From Pseudomonadota bacterium (GTDB taxonomy: Bacteria; Pseudomonadota; Gammaproteobacteria; Xanthomonadales; Xanthomonadaceae), in NCBI GenBank assembly GCA_023425225.1, contig JAFADB010000162.1:1-18383 (forward strand): DNA of 18,383 nucleotides, read 5' to 3'. Below the pieces are notes generated by a model. It saw only the letters and a list, made by a program, of their open reading frames with translations, did not search any database and was not told the DNA's origin. Made by a program: the position numbers and the translations under genes. Positions 7,939 through 15,003 of the stretch are shown in pieces; the first letter of the stretch is position 1, and each line of letters begins with the position of its first letter.

Positions 7939-8140
7939 CGTGCTTCGGGTCCCCCGTGACCCGTGGGACGATGCAAGCGCCGTGCCGTTGCGAGGGCGCA
8001 GGCGGGCCACGGGCCTGCAAGCCGGAGTGCGCGGCAGGGGCGTCAGTCGCGATGCCCCGGGTCTGGATGCCCTGGTCTTCCTTGGCCCGGCCGGAAAGCC
8101 TCGCGGCTGACGCCGCTGCCACGGGGACAGGGGCGCGCCT
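7939..8140. other. Intergenic region between the cyclase gene and flhB
   Basis: These 202 bp hold no convincing gene. The end next to flhB carries the sigma-54 promoter described separately. Near the cyclase stop there is a short perfect hairpin (GCGGC-tgac-GCCGC, 8103-8116) with no following T-run. The remaining ~110 bp show no repeat or motif that I can name, and could hold activator sites for the sigma-54 promoter. Confidence 0.5.
7973..7987 (-). promoter_or_regulatory. Sigma-54 (RpoN) promoter for flhBA
   Basis: The minus strand reads CGGCACGGCGCTTGCA, with GG at 7986-7985 and GC at 7974-7973 exactly 10 nt apart. It matches TGGCACG-N4-TTGCW except for the first base. The predicted start near 7961 leaves a 23-nt leader containing GGGGGA before the flhB ATG at 7938. 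It is nearly identical to the fliL promoter in this window. Confidence 0.82.
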
Positions 8141-11110
8141 TTAGGCCGAGGCGGCGGGCGTTTCCGGTTCGATGCGGTTGCGGCCCCGGTGCTTAGCGCG
8201 GTACAGCGCCTCGTCGGCGCGCGCCAGCAGCTGCTCGACGGTCTCGCCGTCGCGATACCAGGCCACGCCGATCGAGCAGGTGACCTGCAGCATCACCTCG
8301 CCGATGATGAACGGCGTGGCGCTGATGCTGCGGTGCAGGGCATCCAGCCGGCCGATGGCATCGGGCATCAGCCCGGGCAGCAGCGCCAGCAGCTCCTCGC
8401 CGCCGTAGCGGCCGACGCGGTCCGATTCGCGCAGCCCGGCGTTGAGCCGCCTGCCCACCCGTGCCAGCACGGCGTCGCCGACCAGGTGGCCGTGGCGGTC
8501 GTTGATCTGCTTGAAATGGTCCAGGTCGATCAGCACCACCGCCAGCGGGCGGCGGTCGAGCCGTGTGGCGGCGATGCCGGCCTGCATCGCCTGGAGGATG
8601 CCGCGCCGGTTGAGCAGCGTGGTCAGCTCGTCGTGGTGGGCGGTGAAGGAAAGCGCGGTGCGCGCGGCTTCCAGTTCGGCCTTGTCGCGTTCCAGCTCGG
8701 CGGTGCGTTCGGCCACCAGGCGCGCCAGTTCGCGCTCGCGGGCGCTGAGGTGGCGGGTGCGCCAGCGTACCAGCAGCAGGATCAGCGCCACGCCTGCCAG
8801 CAGGTACAGCAGCCACGCCAGCGGGCTGCGCCACCATGGCGGCAGCAGGGTGAAGGCCAGCGTGTCGATGGCGCTGGCGTCGCGCTGCTGCTCGTCCAGC
8901 GCCTGCACTTCCAGCAGGTAGTCGCCGGGGGCGGAGAGGTTGTAGGTCAGGTGGCCCTGGGCGCTGGTGGACCACTGCCACTGCATGCCGCGCAGCCGGT
9001 AGCGGAAGCGGGTGCGGTCGGGACCTGCGACCGAACCGGGCAGCATCAGGTCCACCTCCAGCGGCGCGTCGCCCCAGGCAAGCCGCTGGCCATTGGCCAC
9101 TGTCCCGGCACCGCGCCGCACGTTGCCGATGGCCACCTCCAGCGGCGCGGGGGCGAACAGGCCCTGCGGGTCGGTGATCTGGCTGACCCCCTTGCTGTTG
9201 CCGATCCACACGCTGCCGTCGTCGTCCTCGAAGAAGGCGTCCTCGGAGGTGTCGTCCCACAACAGGCCTTCGTTCTGGGTGACGCGGACCCAGCGCCCAT
9301 CGCGATACAGGTCGATGCCCAGGCTGCTGCCCACCCACAGCCATCCGCGGCTGTCGTGCCGCAGCACGTAGGGCATGATCCGCGAGATCTGCGGGTCGTC
9401 GACGCGCTGCAGCGCCAGCGTGCCGTCGGCGCCGGGCGTGCCGCGCCACAGGCCGGTGGCCGCCATGGCCAGCCAGACCGATCCGTCCCGGCCCACCGAT
9501 ATCCGGGTGAACTTGCCGCTCGGCAGTTGCGCCCGCGTTTCGACCTTGTGCCATTGCCCGTCGATCCTGCGGAACACGCTGGCGCTGCCGACCGCCCACA
9601 GGCGTCCGCTGCCGTCGAAGGCGAGGTCGTTGAAGACCGCATCGGGCAGCTGCGGTTCGCGGCGGGGTGTGGTTTCCCCGGCGGGCAGGCCGTACAGGCC
9701 GCGCCGGGTGGCGATCCACAGCACGCGGTCGTCCGCTTCCGCCAGCTTCAGCATGGTGGCGGGCAGGGTCGCCACCACCCGGGTGGCTCCATCGCCGGGT
9801 TCCCGCCGCAACAGCCGGCCGGAGGCCTCCGCCAGCCAGATCGTGCCGTCCGCCCGTCGTGCCATGCGCAGCACCTGCTTGAGCGGCTTGCCGTCGCCGG
9901 CCTGCCAGGGCGATACGCGGCCGCTGGCGGGATCGAGCAGGTTGCCGCCGCCATCGCTGCCCACCAGCAGGTGGTGCTCGTCGGTGCGGATGATCGACCA
10001 CACCGGCGCCATCGCCAGGCCCTGCGAGGCATCCCAGTGGCGGATCTGGTCGTAGCCGAGCCAGCGCTGGATGCCCAGTCCGTGGGTGCCTATCCACAGG
10101 CGGCCGGCATGATCGACCAGCATCGGCCCGATGTTGGATGCCACCCCGCCGTCCAGGCCGGAACCGAATGACCGCCAGTGGCTGCCTTCCCAGCGCAGCA
10201 GCCCCTCGTCGCTGCGGGTCAGCAGGCGTCCCTTGGCGTCGATGACCATGTTGGTGCCGCTGCCGCGGACACTGAAGGCATCGCCGGGCGGTGCCGGGTG
10301 CGAACGGAAACGCCGCTCGCCGCGGGCGCGCGAGAGCACGTGATGGATGCCGCGCACCCACAGGGTGCCGCGTCGGTCGGCCAGGAAGGCGACCCAGCGA
10401 TCGGCCGGCACGCCATCGTCGGGCCCCAGTCGCTGCAGCACGCCTTGTCCGTCCAGCCGGCACAGCATTCCGCCACATCCCATCCACAGCGAGTCGCCGT
10501 GCGCGAACAGGGCATTGAAGCGCTCGTCGTCGCCGATGCCGGGAAGTTCCAGCGGTCCGGCCTTCCAGTCGCCCTGCTGGTCGGGGCGGACCTGCACCAG
10601 GCGCTGGCCGCTGGCCACCAGCACGCCGTCGCGGTAGGCGACGATGCTGTTGCCCAGGTCGACCGACAGGCGCCGCTGCCCCGCATCGATGCGAAGGAAT
10701 CCGTCGCCGGTACGCAGGTACAGGCCGTTGAAGCTGCCTACCCACATGCGGCCTTGCGCATCGGCGGCGATCGCGGCGATGTTGCTGTCGATGCCGGACT
10801 CTTCGTCCACCCGGTGGAAGCGTTCGCGGTCATAGCGGTGCAGGCCCAGCTCGGTGCCGGCCCAGACCACGTGGTCGGCGTCCTCGAACAGGGTGGTGAT
10901 CGACAGCCCCTGCAGGCCGTCGCTCTGCGCGTAATTGCGGAAGCTGTAGACCTGCGCCCACGACGGTGCCGCCGCCAGCATCCACAACAGCAGGCCCGCC
11001 ACCCAGGGCAGGAGCGCTGATACGGAAGGCCGGGCGACCGGCTGGAGGACGGGAACTGGCACCGGACGGGCGGACGTACTCGGGTCGGAGGGCGGGAACG
11101 ATTCCCGTGC
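8141..11110 (-). CDS. Membrane sensor diguanylate cyclase (propeller repeats, Y_Y_Y, GGDEF)
   Basis: This ~989-residue protein probably senses a periplasmic signal and makes cyclic di-GMP in the cytoplasm. In order it has a signal peptide (hydrophobic about 33-50, AAAPSWAQ at its end) and about 14 repeats of the two-component-regulator propeller type between residues 78 and 645 (for example GRLWIGTHGLGIQRW, GSVWIGNSKGVSQI), enough for two seven-bladed propellers. A Y_Y_Y-like domain (about 676-757), one membrane helix (about 764-782) and a charged coiled coil (about 788-818) follow. The GGDEF domain (about 820-980) has an intact GGEEL active site (903-907) and an RESD inhibitory site five residues before it. 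No kinase or EAL domain is present. The start is uncertain: GTG 11110 has AGGGA close upstream. ATG 11206 overlaps fliR and lacks a ribosome site, and GTG 11065 would give a shorter signal peptide. Confidence 0.88.
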   Translation of the reverse strand, partial: ARESFPPSDPSTSARPVPVPVLQPVARPSVSALLPWVAGLLLWMLAAAPSWAQVYSFRNYAQSDGLQGLSITTLFEDADHVVWAGTELGLHRYDRERFHRVDEESGIDSNIAAIAADAQGRMWVGSFNGLYLRTGDGFLRIDAGQRRLSVDLGNSIVAYRDGVLVASGQRLVQVRPDQQGDWKAGPLELPGIGDDERFNALFAHGDSLWMGCGGMLCRLDGQGVLQRLGPDDGVPADRWVAFLADRRGTLWVRGIHHVLSRARGERRFRSHPAPPGDAFSVRGSGTNMVIDAKGRLLTRSDEGLLRWEGSHWRSFGSGLDGGVASNIGPMLVDHAGRLWIGTHGLGIQRWLGYDQIRHWDASQGLAMAPVWSIIRTDEHHLLVGSDGGGNLLDPASGRVSPWQAGDGKPLKQVLRMARRADGTIWLAEASGRLLRREPGDGATRVVATLPATMLKLAEADDRVLWIATRRGLYGLPAGETTPRREPQLPDAVFNDLAFDGSGRLWAVGSASVFRRIDGQWHKVETRAQLPSGKFTRISVGRDGSVWLAMAATGLWRGTPGADGTLALQRVDDPQISRIMPYVLRHDSRGWLWVGSSLGIDLYRDGRWVRVTQNEGLLWDDTSEDAFFEDDDGSVWIGNSKGVSQITDPQGLFAPAPLEVAIGNVRRGAGTVANGQRLAWGDAPLEVDLMLPGSVAGPDRTRFRYRLRGMQWQWSTSAQGHLTYNLSAPGDYLLEVQALDEQQRDASAIDTLAFTLLPPWWRSPLAWLLYLLAGVALILLLVRWRTRHLSARERELARLVAERTAELERDKAELEAARTALSFTAHHDELTTLLNRRGILQAMQAGIAATRLDRRPLAVVLIDLDHFKQINDRHGHLVGDAVLARVGRRLNAGLRESDRVGRYGGEELLALLPGLMPDAIGRLDALHRSISATPFIIGEVMLQVTCSIGVAWYRDGETVEQLLARADEALYRAKHRGRNRIEPETPAASA

Positions 11111-11120
11111 CACGCTTTCC

Positions 11121-11148
11121 CTATCGGCGCCGGTGCGCACGGACTTGA
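11121..11148 (-). promoter_or_regulatory. Possible sigma-28 (FliA) promoter for the diguanylate cyclase gene
   Basis: On the minus strand TCAAGTCC (11148-11141) is followed after 12 nt by GCCGATAG (11128-11121). The FliA consensus is TAAAGTTT-N11-GCCGATAA, so the -10 matches 7 of 8 bases and the spacing is one longer than standard. The predicted start, about 11114, would fall just before the GTG at 11110. It would also consume its ribosome site, which weakens either this promoter or that start. Confidence 0.35.
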
Positions 11149-11168
11149 GGCCGGCAAGGCCGCGCCGG

Positions 11169-11960
11169 CTACCGGGTGACCTGGCGCGCAGCATCGAAGG
11201 CGGCATCGAACATGCGCTGCACCGGCGGGCCGATCTCGCTGGCCAGCATCGCCAGCAGGAACAGGCCCAGCAGCACGGCGACCGGCAGGCCCAGCTGGAT
11301 CGGGTTGAGCGCCGGCGCGGCCTTGGCCAGCACGCCGAACGCCAGGTTCACCGCCAGCATCGCCACCATCACCGGCAGCGCCAGCAGTACGCCGCCGCGC
11401 AGCACCTGCAGGAAGAAGGTCGGCGCGATCTCGGCGAAGGCGTGCAGGTCGGGCAGGGCGGTGCCCATCGGCAGCGCCCGGTAGCTGTCGACCAGCAGCT
11501 GCACCAGCGCTAGGTGGCCGTTGGCGGTGAAGAACAGCAGGCCGAAGCCGAGGTAGAACCATTGGCTGACCACGCCGGAACTGGTGCCGCGCAGCGGGTC
11601 GGACATCTGCGCGAAGGACAGGCCGGTGCCCTGCGAGATCAGCTCGCCGGCCAGCGCGCCGGCCTCGAAGATCAGCTTGAGCATGAAGCCCATGCTGGCG
11701 CCGACCGCCAGTTCGCGCGCCACGCTCAGCACCACCGCGGCATCGAAGCCGTTCCAGTCCGGCACCGGCGGCAGCAGCGGCGCCAGCGCCAGCGCCAGCG
11801 TGGCGGCCAGCAGGACCCGCACCCGCGCCGGCACCGCCCGCGTGCCGATCAGCGGCATGGCCATCAGCAGCGCGCCGATGCGCAGCATCGTCCACAGCAC
11901 CGCGCCGATCATCGCGAAGGCCTGCTGGCCGTTGACGACCATTTGCGTGGCGGCGTCCAT
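11169..11960 (-). CDS. fliR: Flagellar export-gate protein FliR
   Basis: FliR completes the FliPQR gate and contacts FlhB. The 263-residue product is almost wholly hydrophobic, with about six helical segments. It carries recognisable FliR stretches such as LRIGALLMAMPLIGTRAVPARVRV (about 26-49), ELAVGASMGFMLKLIFEAGALAGELIS (about 83-109) and NPIQLGLPVAVLLGLFLLAML (about 219-239). Length and order after fliQ are standard. The spacing to fliQ is 9 nt and the ribosome site is weak, suggesting coupled translation. In many flagellar clusters flhB follows directly; here a 3-kb sensor cyclase gene is interposed. Confidence 0.95.
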   Translation of the reverse strand: MDAATQMVVNGQQAFAMIGAVLWTMLRIGALLMAMPLIGTRAVPARVRVLLAATLALALAPLLPPVPDWNGFDAAVVLSVARELAVGASMGFMLKLIFEAGALAGELISQGTGLSFAQMSDPLRGTSSGVVSQWFYLGFGLLFFTANGHLALVQLLVDSYRALPMGTALPDLHAFAEIAPTFFLQVLRGGVLLALPVMVAMLAVNLAFGVLAKAAPALNPIQLGLPVAVLLGLFLLAMLASEIGPPVQRMFDAAFDAARQVTR

Positions 11961-11969
11961 GGCGTTGCG

Positions 11970-12239
11970 CTAGCCGATCAGGTGGGGGATGCGCTGGTAC
12001 AGCGCGGTGGTGTACTCGACCAGGCGCGCCAGCAGCATGCTGCCGGTGGCGAACAGTACCGCGGTCAGCGCGATCGCCTTGGCGATGAAGGCGATGGTCG
12101 GTTCGTTGAGCTGGGTGGCGGCCTGGATCACGCCGACCACGATGCCCACCACCAGCACGGCGATCAGCAGTGGTCCGGCGACGTAGAGCACGGTGATCAG
12201 TCCGCCGCGCAGTTCGGTGAGGGCAAGTTCGGGACTCAT
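11970..12239 (-). CDS. fliQ: Flagellar export-gate protein FliQ
   Basis: FliQ is the small two-helix subunit of the FliPQR export gate. The product is 89 residues, the usual length, and has two membrane helices (about 14-40 and 51-74) linked by the conserved QAATQLNEPTIAFIAK loop, ending in the typical PHLIG. The start must be at or very near this ATG because the N-terminus (MSPELAL) aligns with the family start. No Shine-Dalgarno sequence is visible in the 25 nt upstream, and the sigma-54 motif there predicts a start point at or just before the ATG. fliR begins 9 nt after the TAG stop. Confidence 0.95.
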   Translation of the reverse strand: MSPELALTELRGGLITVLYVAGPLLIAVLVVGIVVGVIQAATQLNEPTIAFIAKAIALTAVLFATGSMLLARLVEYTTALYQRIPHLIG

Positions 12240-12251
12240 GGCGGTTCACAT

Positions 12252-12266
12252 GCAAGGAAGGTGCCA
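12252..12266 (-). promoter_or_regulatory. Sigma-54 (RpoN) promoter for fliQR
   Basis: The minus strand reads TGGCACCTTCCTTGCA, with GG at 12265-12264 and GC at 12253-12252 separated by exactly 10 nt. This is an essentially full match to TGGCACG-N4-TTGCW. The predicted start point is about 12240, one base before the fliQ ATG at 12239, so the fliQ message would be leaderless or nearly so. The motif sits only 10 bp from the edge of the palindrome. Confidence 0.8.
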
Positions 12267-12275
12267 GGGCCTCGG

Positions 12276-12400
12276 GCTTGCTCCCTCCCTTGCGAAGTAG
12301 GAGAGGGCTGGGGAGGGGGCCGTTGCTCCAGCTACCGGCAACGGCAACAGCCCCCCCTCCCTAACCCTCCCCCGCGCTGCGCGCGAGGGAGGGGGCAAGC
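12276..12400. repeat. Large imperfect palindrome between fliP and fliQ
   Basis: About 125 bp form an imperfect palindrome made of two inverted copies of a C/G-rich unit. The outer arms are 12276-12291 and 12385-12400 (14 of 16 complementary, both ending in GCTTGC). The inner arms, G-rich about 12301-12326 and C-rich about 12338-12369, also pair with gaps. Each copy resembles the common CCCTCCC..GGGAGGG..GGGGAGGG intergenic repeat of xanthomonads. Within the second copy, CGCGC-tgc-GCGCG gives a local hairpin. The transcript could fold into a long stem that ends or attenuates the fliP message. There is no U-tract typical of an intrinsic terminator. The rest of the 184-bp gap holds only the fliQ promoter. 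Confidence 0.75.
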
Positions 12401-12423
12401 GCGGACGCTGGAAAGGTGGGCCA

Positions 12424-13206
12424 CTACGCCGCGTTGAAGCTGGCCGCCAGCGTGCCCACCACCAGCACCCAGCCGTCCACCAGCACGAACAGCAGGATCT
12501 TGAACGGCGCCGACACCAGCATCGGCGAGAGCATCATCATGCCCATCGACATCAGCACGCTGGCCACCACCAGGTCGATGATCACGAACGGGATGAAGAT
12601 CAGGAAGCCGATCTCGAACGCGGTCTTCAGCTCGGAGGTGACGAACGAGGCGACCAGCACCGGGAACGGGATGTCGGCCGGGCTGCCGTAGGTGCCGTTG
12701 CCGGCCATGCCGGCGAAGGTCATCAGGTCGGTCTCGCGGATCTGCGCCAGCATGAACGCGCGCAGCGGCTCGGTGGTCAGGGTCCAGGCGGTCTGGAAAT
12801 CGATCTGGCCGTTGAGGTAGGGACCCAGCCCGGCGCCCCAGGCCTTCTGCCATACCGGCATCATCACCAGCATGGTCAGGAACAGCGCCAGCCCCAGCAG
12901 CACCTGGTTGGACGGCGTCTGCCCGGTGCCCAGCGCCTGCCGCAGCAGCGCCAGCACCACGGTGATGCGGGTGAAGGCGGTCAGCACCAGCAGCAGCGAC
13001 GGCAGCAGGGTGATCGCCGTCATCAGCAGCAGCGTCTGCAGCGGCAGGCTCACCGGCGCATCGCCGATGCGGCCGACGGTGATGTTGGGCAGCGCCGGGA
13101 CCTGCGGCGCGGCCGGCGCCGCCCAGGCCAGCAGCGGCAGCGCCAGCGGCAGCAGGACGGTCAACAGCAGCAGCCAGCGGCTGCGGGACATGCGACGGCG
13201 GGGCAT
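12424..13206 (-). CDS. fliP: Flagellar export-gate protein FliP
   Basis: FliP forms the pentameric core of the export gate with FliQ and FliR. The ~260-residue product begins with an Arg-rich n-region and a cleavable-type signal peptide (hydrophobic stretch about residues 11-28, likely cut after AWA). FliP is one of the few export components with such a signal. Membrane segments and family motifs follow: LLMTAITLLPSLLLVLTAFT, RITVVLALLRQALGTGQTPS and PFVIIDLVVASVLMSMGMMM. I chose the ATG at 13206, which has AAGGA 9 nt upstream. Starting at the TTG at 13212 would leave almost no spacing. It ends the fliLMNOP unit: a palindrome and a new promoter separate it from fliQ. Confidence 0.95.
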   Translation of the reverse strand: MPRRRMSRSRWLLLLTVLLPLALPLLAWAAPAAPQVPALPNITVGRIGDAPVSLPLQTLLLMTAITLLPSLLLVLTAFTRITVVLALLRQALGTGQTPSNQVLLGLALFLTMLVMMPVWQKAWGAGLGPYLNGQIDFQTAWTLTTEPLRAFMLAQIRETDLMTFAGMAGNGTYGSPADIPFPVLVASFVTSELKTAFEIGFLIFIPFVIIDLVVASVLMSMGMMMLSPMLVSAPFKILLFVLVDGWVLVVGTLAASFNAA

Positions 13207-13208
13207 GG

Positions 13209-13631
13209 TCAACGGTCCTTGCGCAGCTTCTGTGCCAGCAGCTGGGCGAAATTGGGGAGCTGCCTGAGGTCGGGCAGTTTCGGCGCCGGTGCCTGCGGCA
13301 GCGGCTCGGGCAGTTCGTGCAGGGTGCGGATGCCGCCGGCGGTCACGCCCAGCAGCAACTGCCGGCCGCCGACCTCGACCACCACCACGCGTTCCTTGGC
13401 GCCCAGCGGCAGGCTGGCCACCAGCGTCAGCCCCTCGGCGGGGCGGAATCCGCCGCCGGGCAGGCGCCGCAGCAGCCAGGCCAGGGCGAAGATCAGCGCC
13501 ACCACCAGCGCCAGCGCCACGAATGCGCCGAACAGTCCTGGCGTGGACGGCGCGTGGCTGCCCACCTGTGCGGCGGCGGCCTTGCCGGCGCTGCCGCTGC
13601 CGGCGGCCACGGCGAACAGGAACGGGATCAC
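13209..13631 (-). CDS. fliO: Flagellar biosynthesis protein FliO
   Basis: FliO is a small membrane protein that helps the FliP ring assemble. The 140-residue product starts at a GTG that overlaps the fliN stop (GTGA). Using this start gives the N-terminus VIPFLFAVAAGSG and avoids a long upstream extension that would merely shadow fliN. There is one clear membrane segment at about residues 34-53 (FGAFVALALVVALIFALAWL). A cytoplasmic domain follows with LPLGAKERVVVVEVGGRQLLLGVTAGGI (about 74-101), the standard FliO signature, and then a Pro-rich tail. The weakly hydrophobic N-terminus (residues 1-10) may be a second short apolar segment. The stop lies just before the fliP start. Confidence 0.92.
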   Translation of the reverse strand: MIPFLFAVAAGSGSAGKAAAAQVGSHAPSTPGLFGAFVALALVVALIFALAWLLRRLPGGGFRPAEGLTLVASLPLGAKERVVVVEVGGRQLLLGVTAGGIRTLHELPEPLPQAPAPKLPDLRQLPNFAQLLAQKLRKDR

Positions 13632-13978
13632 CGCAGTCTCCGGATGCGCTCGGACGGGCTGACCACGTCGGTCAGGCGGATGCCGAAGCGGTCGTTGATC
13701 ACCACCACCTCGCCGTGGGCGATCAGGGTGCCGTTGACGTAGACGTCCAGCGGATCGCCGGCGCCGCGCTCCAGCTCCACCACCGAGCCCTGGTTGAGCT
13801 GCAGCAGGTTGCGGATCGGCATGCGGGTACGGCCCACTTCCAGCGACAGCGTCACCGGCACGTCCAGGATCACGTCCAGGTTGAGGTCGGCATGCTCGTC
13901 GTGGTGCTCGGCCTGCAGGTCGTCGAATTGCGCCGGGGCCGGGCCGGTGGCGGCGTCGGTCTGTTCGTTCTCGCTCAT
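13628..13978 (-). CDS. fliN: Flagellar motor switch protein FliN
   Basis: FliN forms the lower rim of the C-ring with the C-terminal domain of FliM and docks the FliH-FliI complex. The 116-residue product has an acidic, His-containing N-terminal tail (residues 1-32) and a complete SpoA domain (about 33-112: LDVILDVPVTLSLEVGRT, IRNLLQLNQGSVVEL, LIAHGEVVVINDRFGIRL). Its start ATG overlaps the fliM TGA, and its own TGA overlaps the fliO GTG. The length is slightly below the 130-140 residues of enteric forms, through a shorter N-terminal tail. Confidence 0.96.
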   Translation of the reverse strand: MSENEQTDAATGPAPAQFDDLQAEHHDEHADLNLDVILDVPVTLSLEVGRTRMPIRNLLQLNQGSVVELERGAGDPLDVYVNGTLIAHGEVVVINDRFGIRLTDVVSPSERIRRLR

Positions 13979-14988
13979 GGGGTCTCTTCCTGGGAGGCAA
14001 CCGCGCGTGGCCGGGTGCCGGGAGGTTGGATGGCGGTGATCTTCACCGAGTTGCAGCCGTTGGCCAGGCCGAAGGTGCCAGTGAACACGGGGATGTCCTC
14101 CACGCACAACGGCACTTCGCGCGGCATGTCGATGGGCAGGATGTCGCCGACCTTGAGCCGGGTCAGCTCGCGCAGGGTCATGCGGCGCTTGGCCAGCACG
14201 CTCGACAGCGTGACCTCGGCGATGTTGAGCTGCTCGCGCAGCATGGTGTTCCAGCTCTCGTCGCGGTCCACGCGGTCGGACTGGATGCCGGCGTCGAGCA
14301 GTTCGCGGATCGGCTCGAGCATCGAGTACGGCAGGGTGACGTGGATCTCGCCGCCGCCGCCCTCCAGCTCGACGTGGAAGCGGCTGACCACCACGTACTC
14401 GCGCGGGGTGACGATGTTGGCGAAGTGCGGGTTGATCTCGGAGTTGATGTACTCCGGCTCGATGTCCAGCACCGGCGCCCAGGCCTCGGTCAGGTCGGCG
14501 AAGGTCTGCTTGAGCAGCAGCTGGATCACCCGCATCTCGGTGGCGGTGAACTCGCGGCCCTCGATGCGGGTGGGGTAGCGGCCGTCGCCGCCGAAGAAGT
14601 TGTCCACCACGGTGAACACCAGGGTCGGCTCGAACACGATCAGCCCGGTGCCGCGCAGCGGCTTGAACTTGATCATGTTCAGGTTGGTCGGCACGTACAG
14701 CGAGTGCATGTAGTCGTTGAACTTGACCAGGTCGATGCCGCGCACCGACAGGTCGGCCGAACGCCGGATCAGGTTGAACAGGCCGATCCGCCACAGCCGC
14801 GCGAAGCGCTCGTTGACCATCTCCAGCGTCGGCATGCGGCCGCGGATGATGCGGTCCTGGCTGGCGAAGTCGTAGTCGCGCGCCTCGCCGGGCGCCGGCG
14901 GCGCCGGCTCGGTGCTGACCGCGCCGGCATCCACGCCGTGCAGCAGCGCATCGATCTCGTCCTGGGAGAGCAGGTCGTTGACGCTCAT
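13975..14988 (-). CDS. fliM: Flagellar motor switch protein FliM
   Basis: FliM is the middle C-ring protein that receives phospho-CheY and sets the direction of rotation. The 337-residue length is normal for the family. The N-terminal CheY-binding peptide is intact (LSQDEIDALLHG, residues 7-18). It is followed by a middle CheC-like domain (about 45-235, with GLIVFEPTLVFTVVDNFFGG) and a C-terminal SpoA domain (about 250-320, with LRELTRLKVGDILPIDMP) that pairs with FliN. The ATG is preceded by AAGGAAGG at about 10 nt and lies 15 nt after fliL. The TGA stop overlaps the fliN ATG by 4 nt. The cheY, cheZ and cheA genes that control it are at the other end of the window. Confidence 0.97.
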   Translation of the reverse strand: MSVNDLLSQDEIDALLHGVDAGAVSTEPAPPAPGEARDYDFASQDRIIRGRMPTLEMVNERFARLWRIGLFNLIRRSADLSVRGIDLVKFNDYMHSLYVPTNLNMIKFKPLRGTGLIVFEPTLVFTVVDNFFGGDGRYPTRIEGREFTATEMRVIQLLLKQTFADLTEAWAPVLDIEPEYINSEINPHFANIVTPREYVVVSRFHVELEGGGGEIHVTLPYSMLEPIRELLDAGIQSDRVDRDESWNTMLREQLNIAEVTLSSVLAKRRMTLRELTRLKVGDILPIDMPREVPLCVEDIPVFTGTFGLANGCNSVKITAIQPPGTRPRAVASQEETP

Positions 14989-15003
14989 CGGCGGTCGCCT
15001 TCC

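Noticed and set aside
8103..8116. Short perfect hairpin after the cyclase stop as a terminator
   Set aside because: Only 5 bp of stem and no T-run follows. Such hairpins are expected by chance at this GC content.
8189..10171. Long open frame on the plus strand (660 codons) opposite the cyclase gene
   Set aside because: High GC keeps antisense frames open. Its His/Gln/Val-rich composition has no domain, and the minus strand encodes a coherent multidomain protein.
11111..11206. ATG at 11206 as the cyclase start
   Set aside because: It overlaps fliR by 38 nt, has no ribosome site and gives a 60-residue extension before the signal peptide. It is kept only as an alternative.
13207..13212. TTG at 13212 as the fliP start, overlapping the fliO stop
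   Set aside because: It is a rare codon with the AAGGA site only 3 nt away. The ATG at 13206 has 9-nt spacing.
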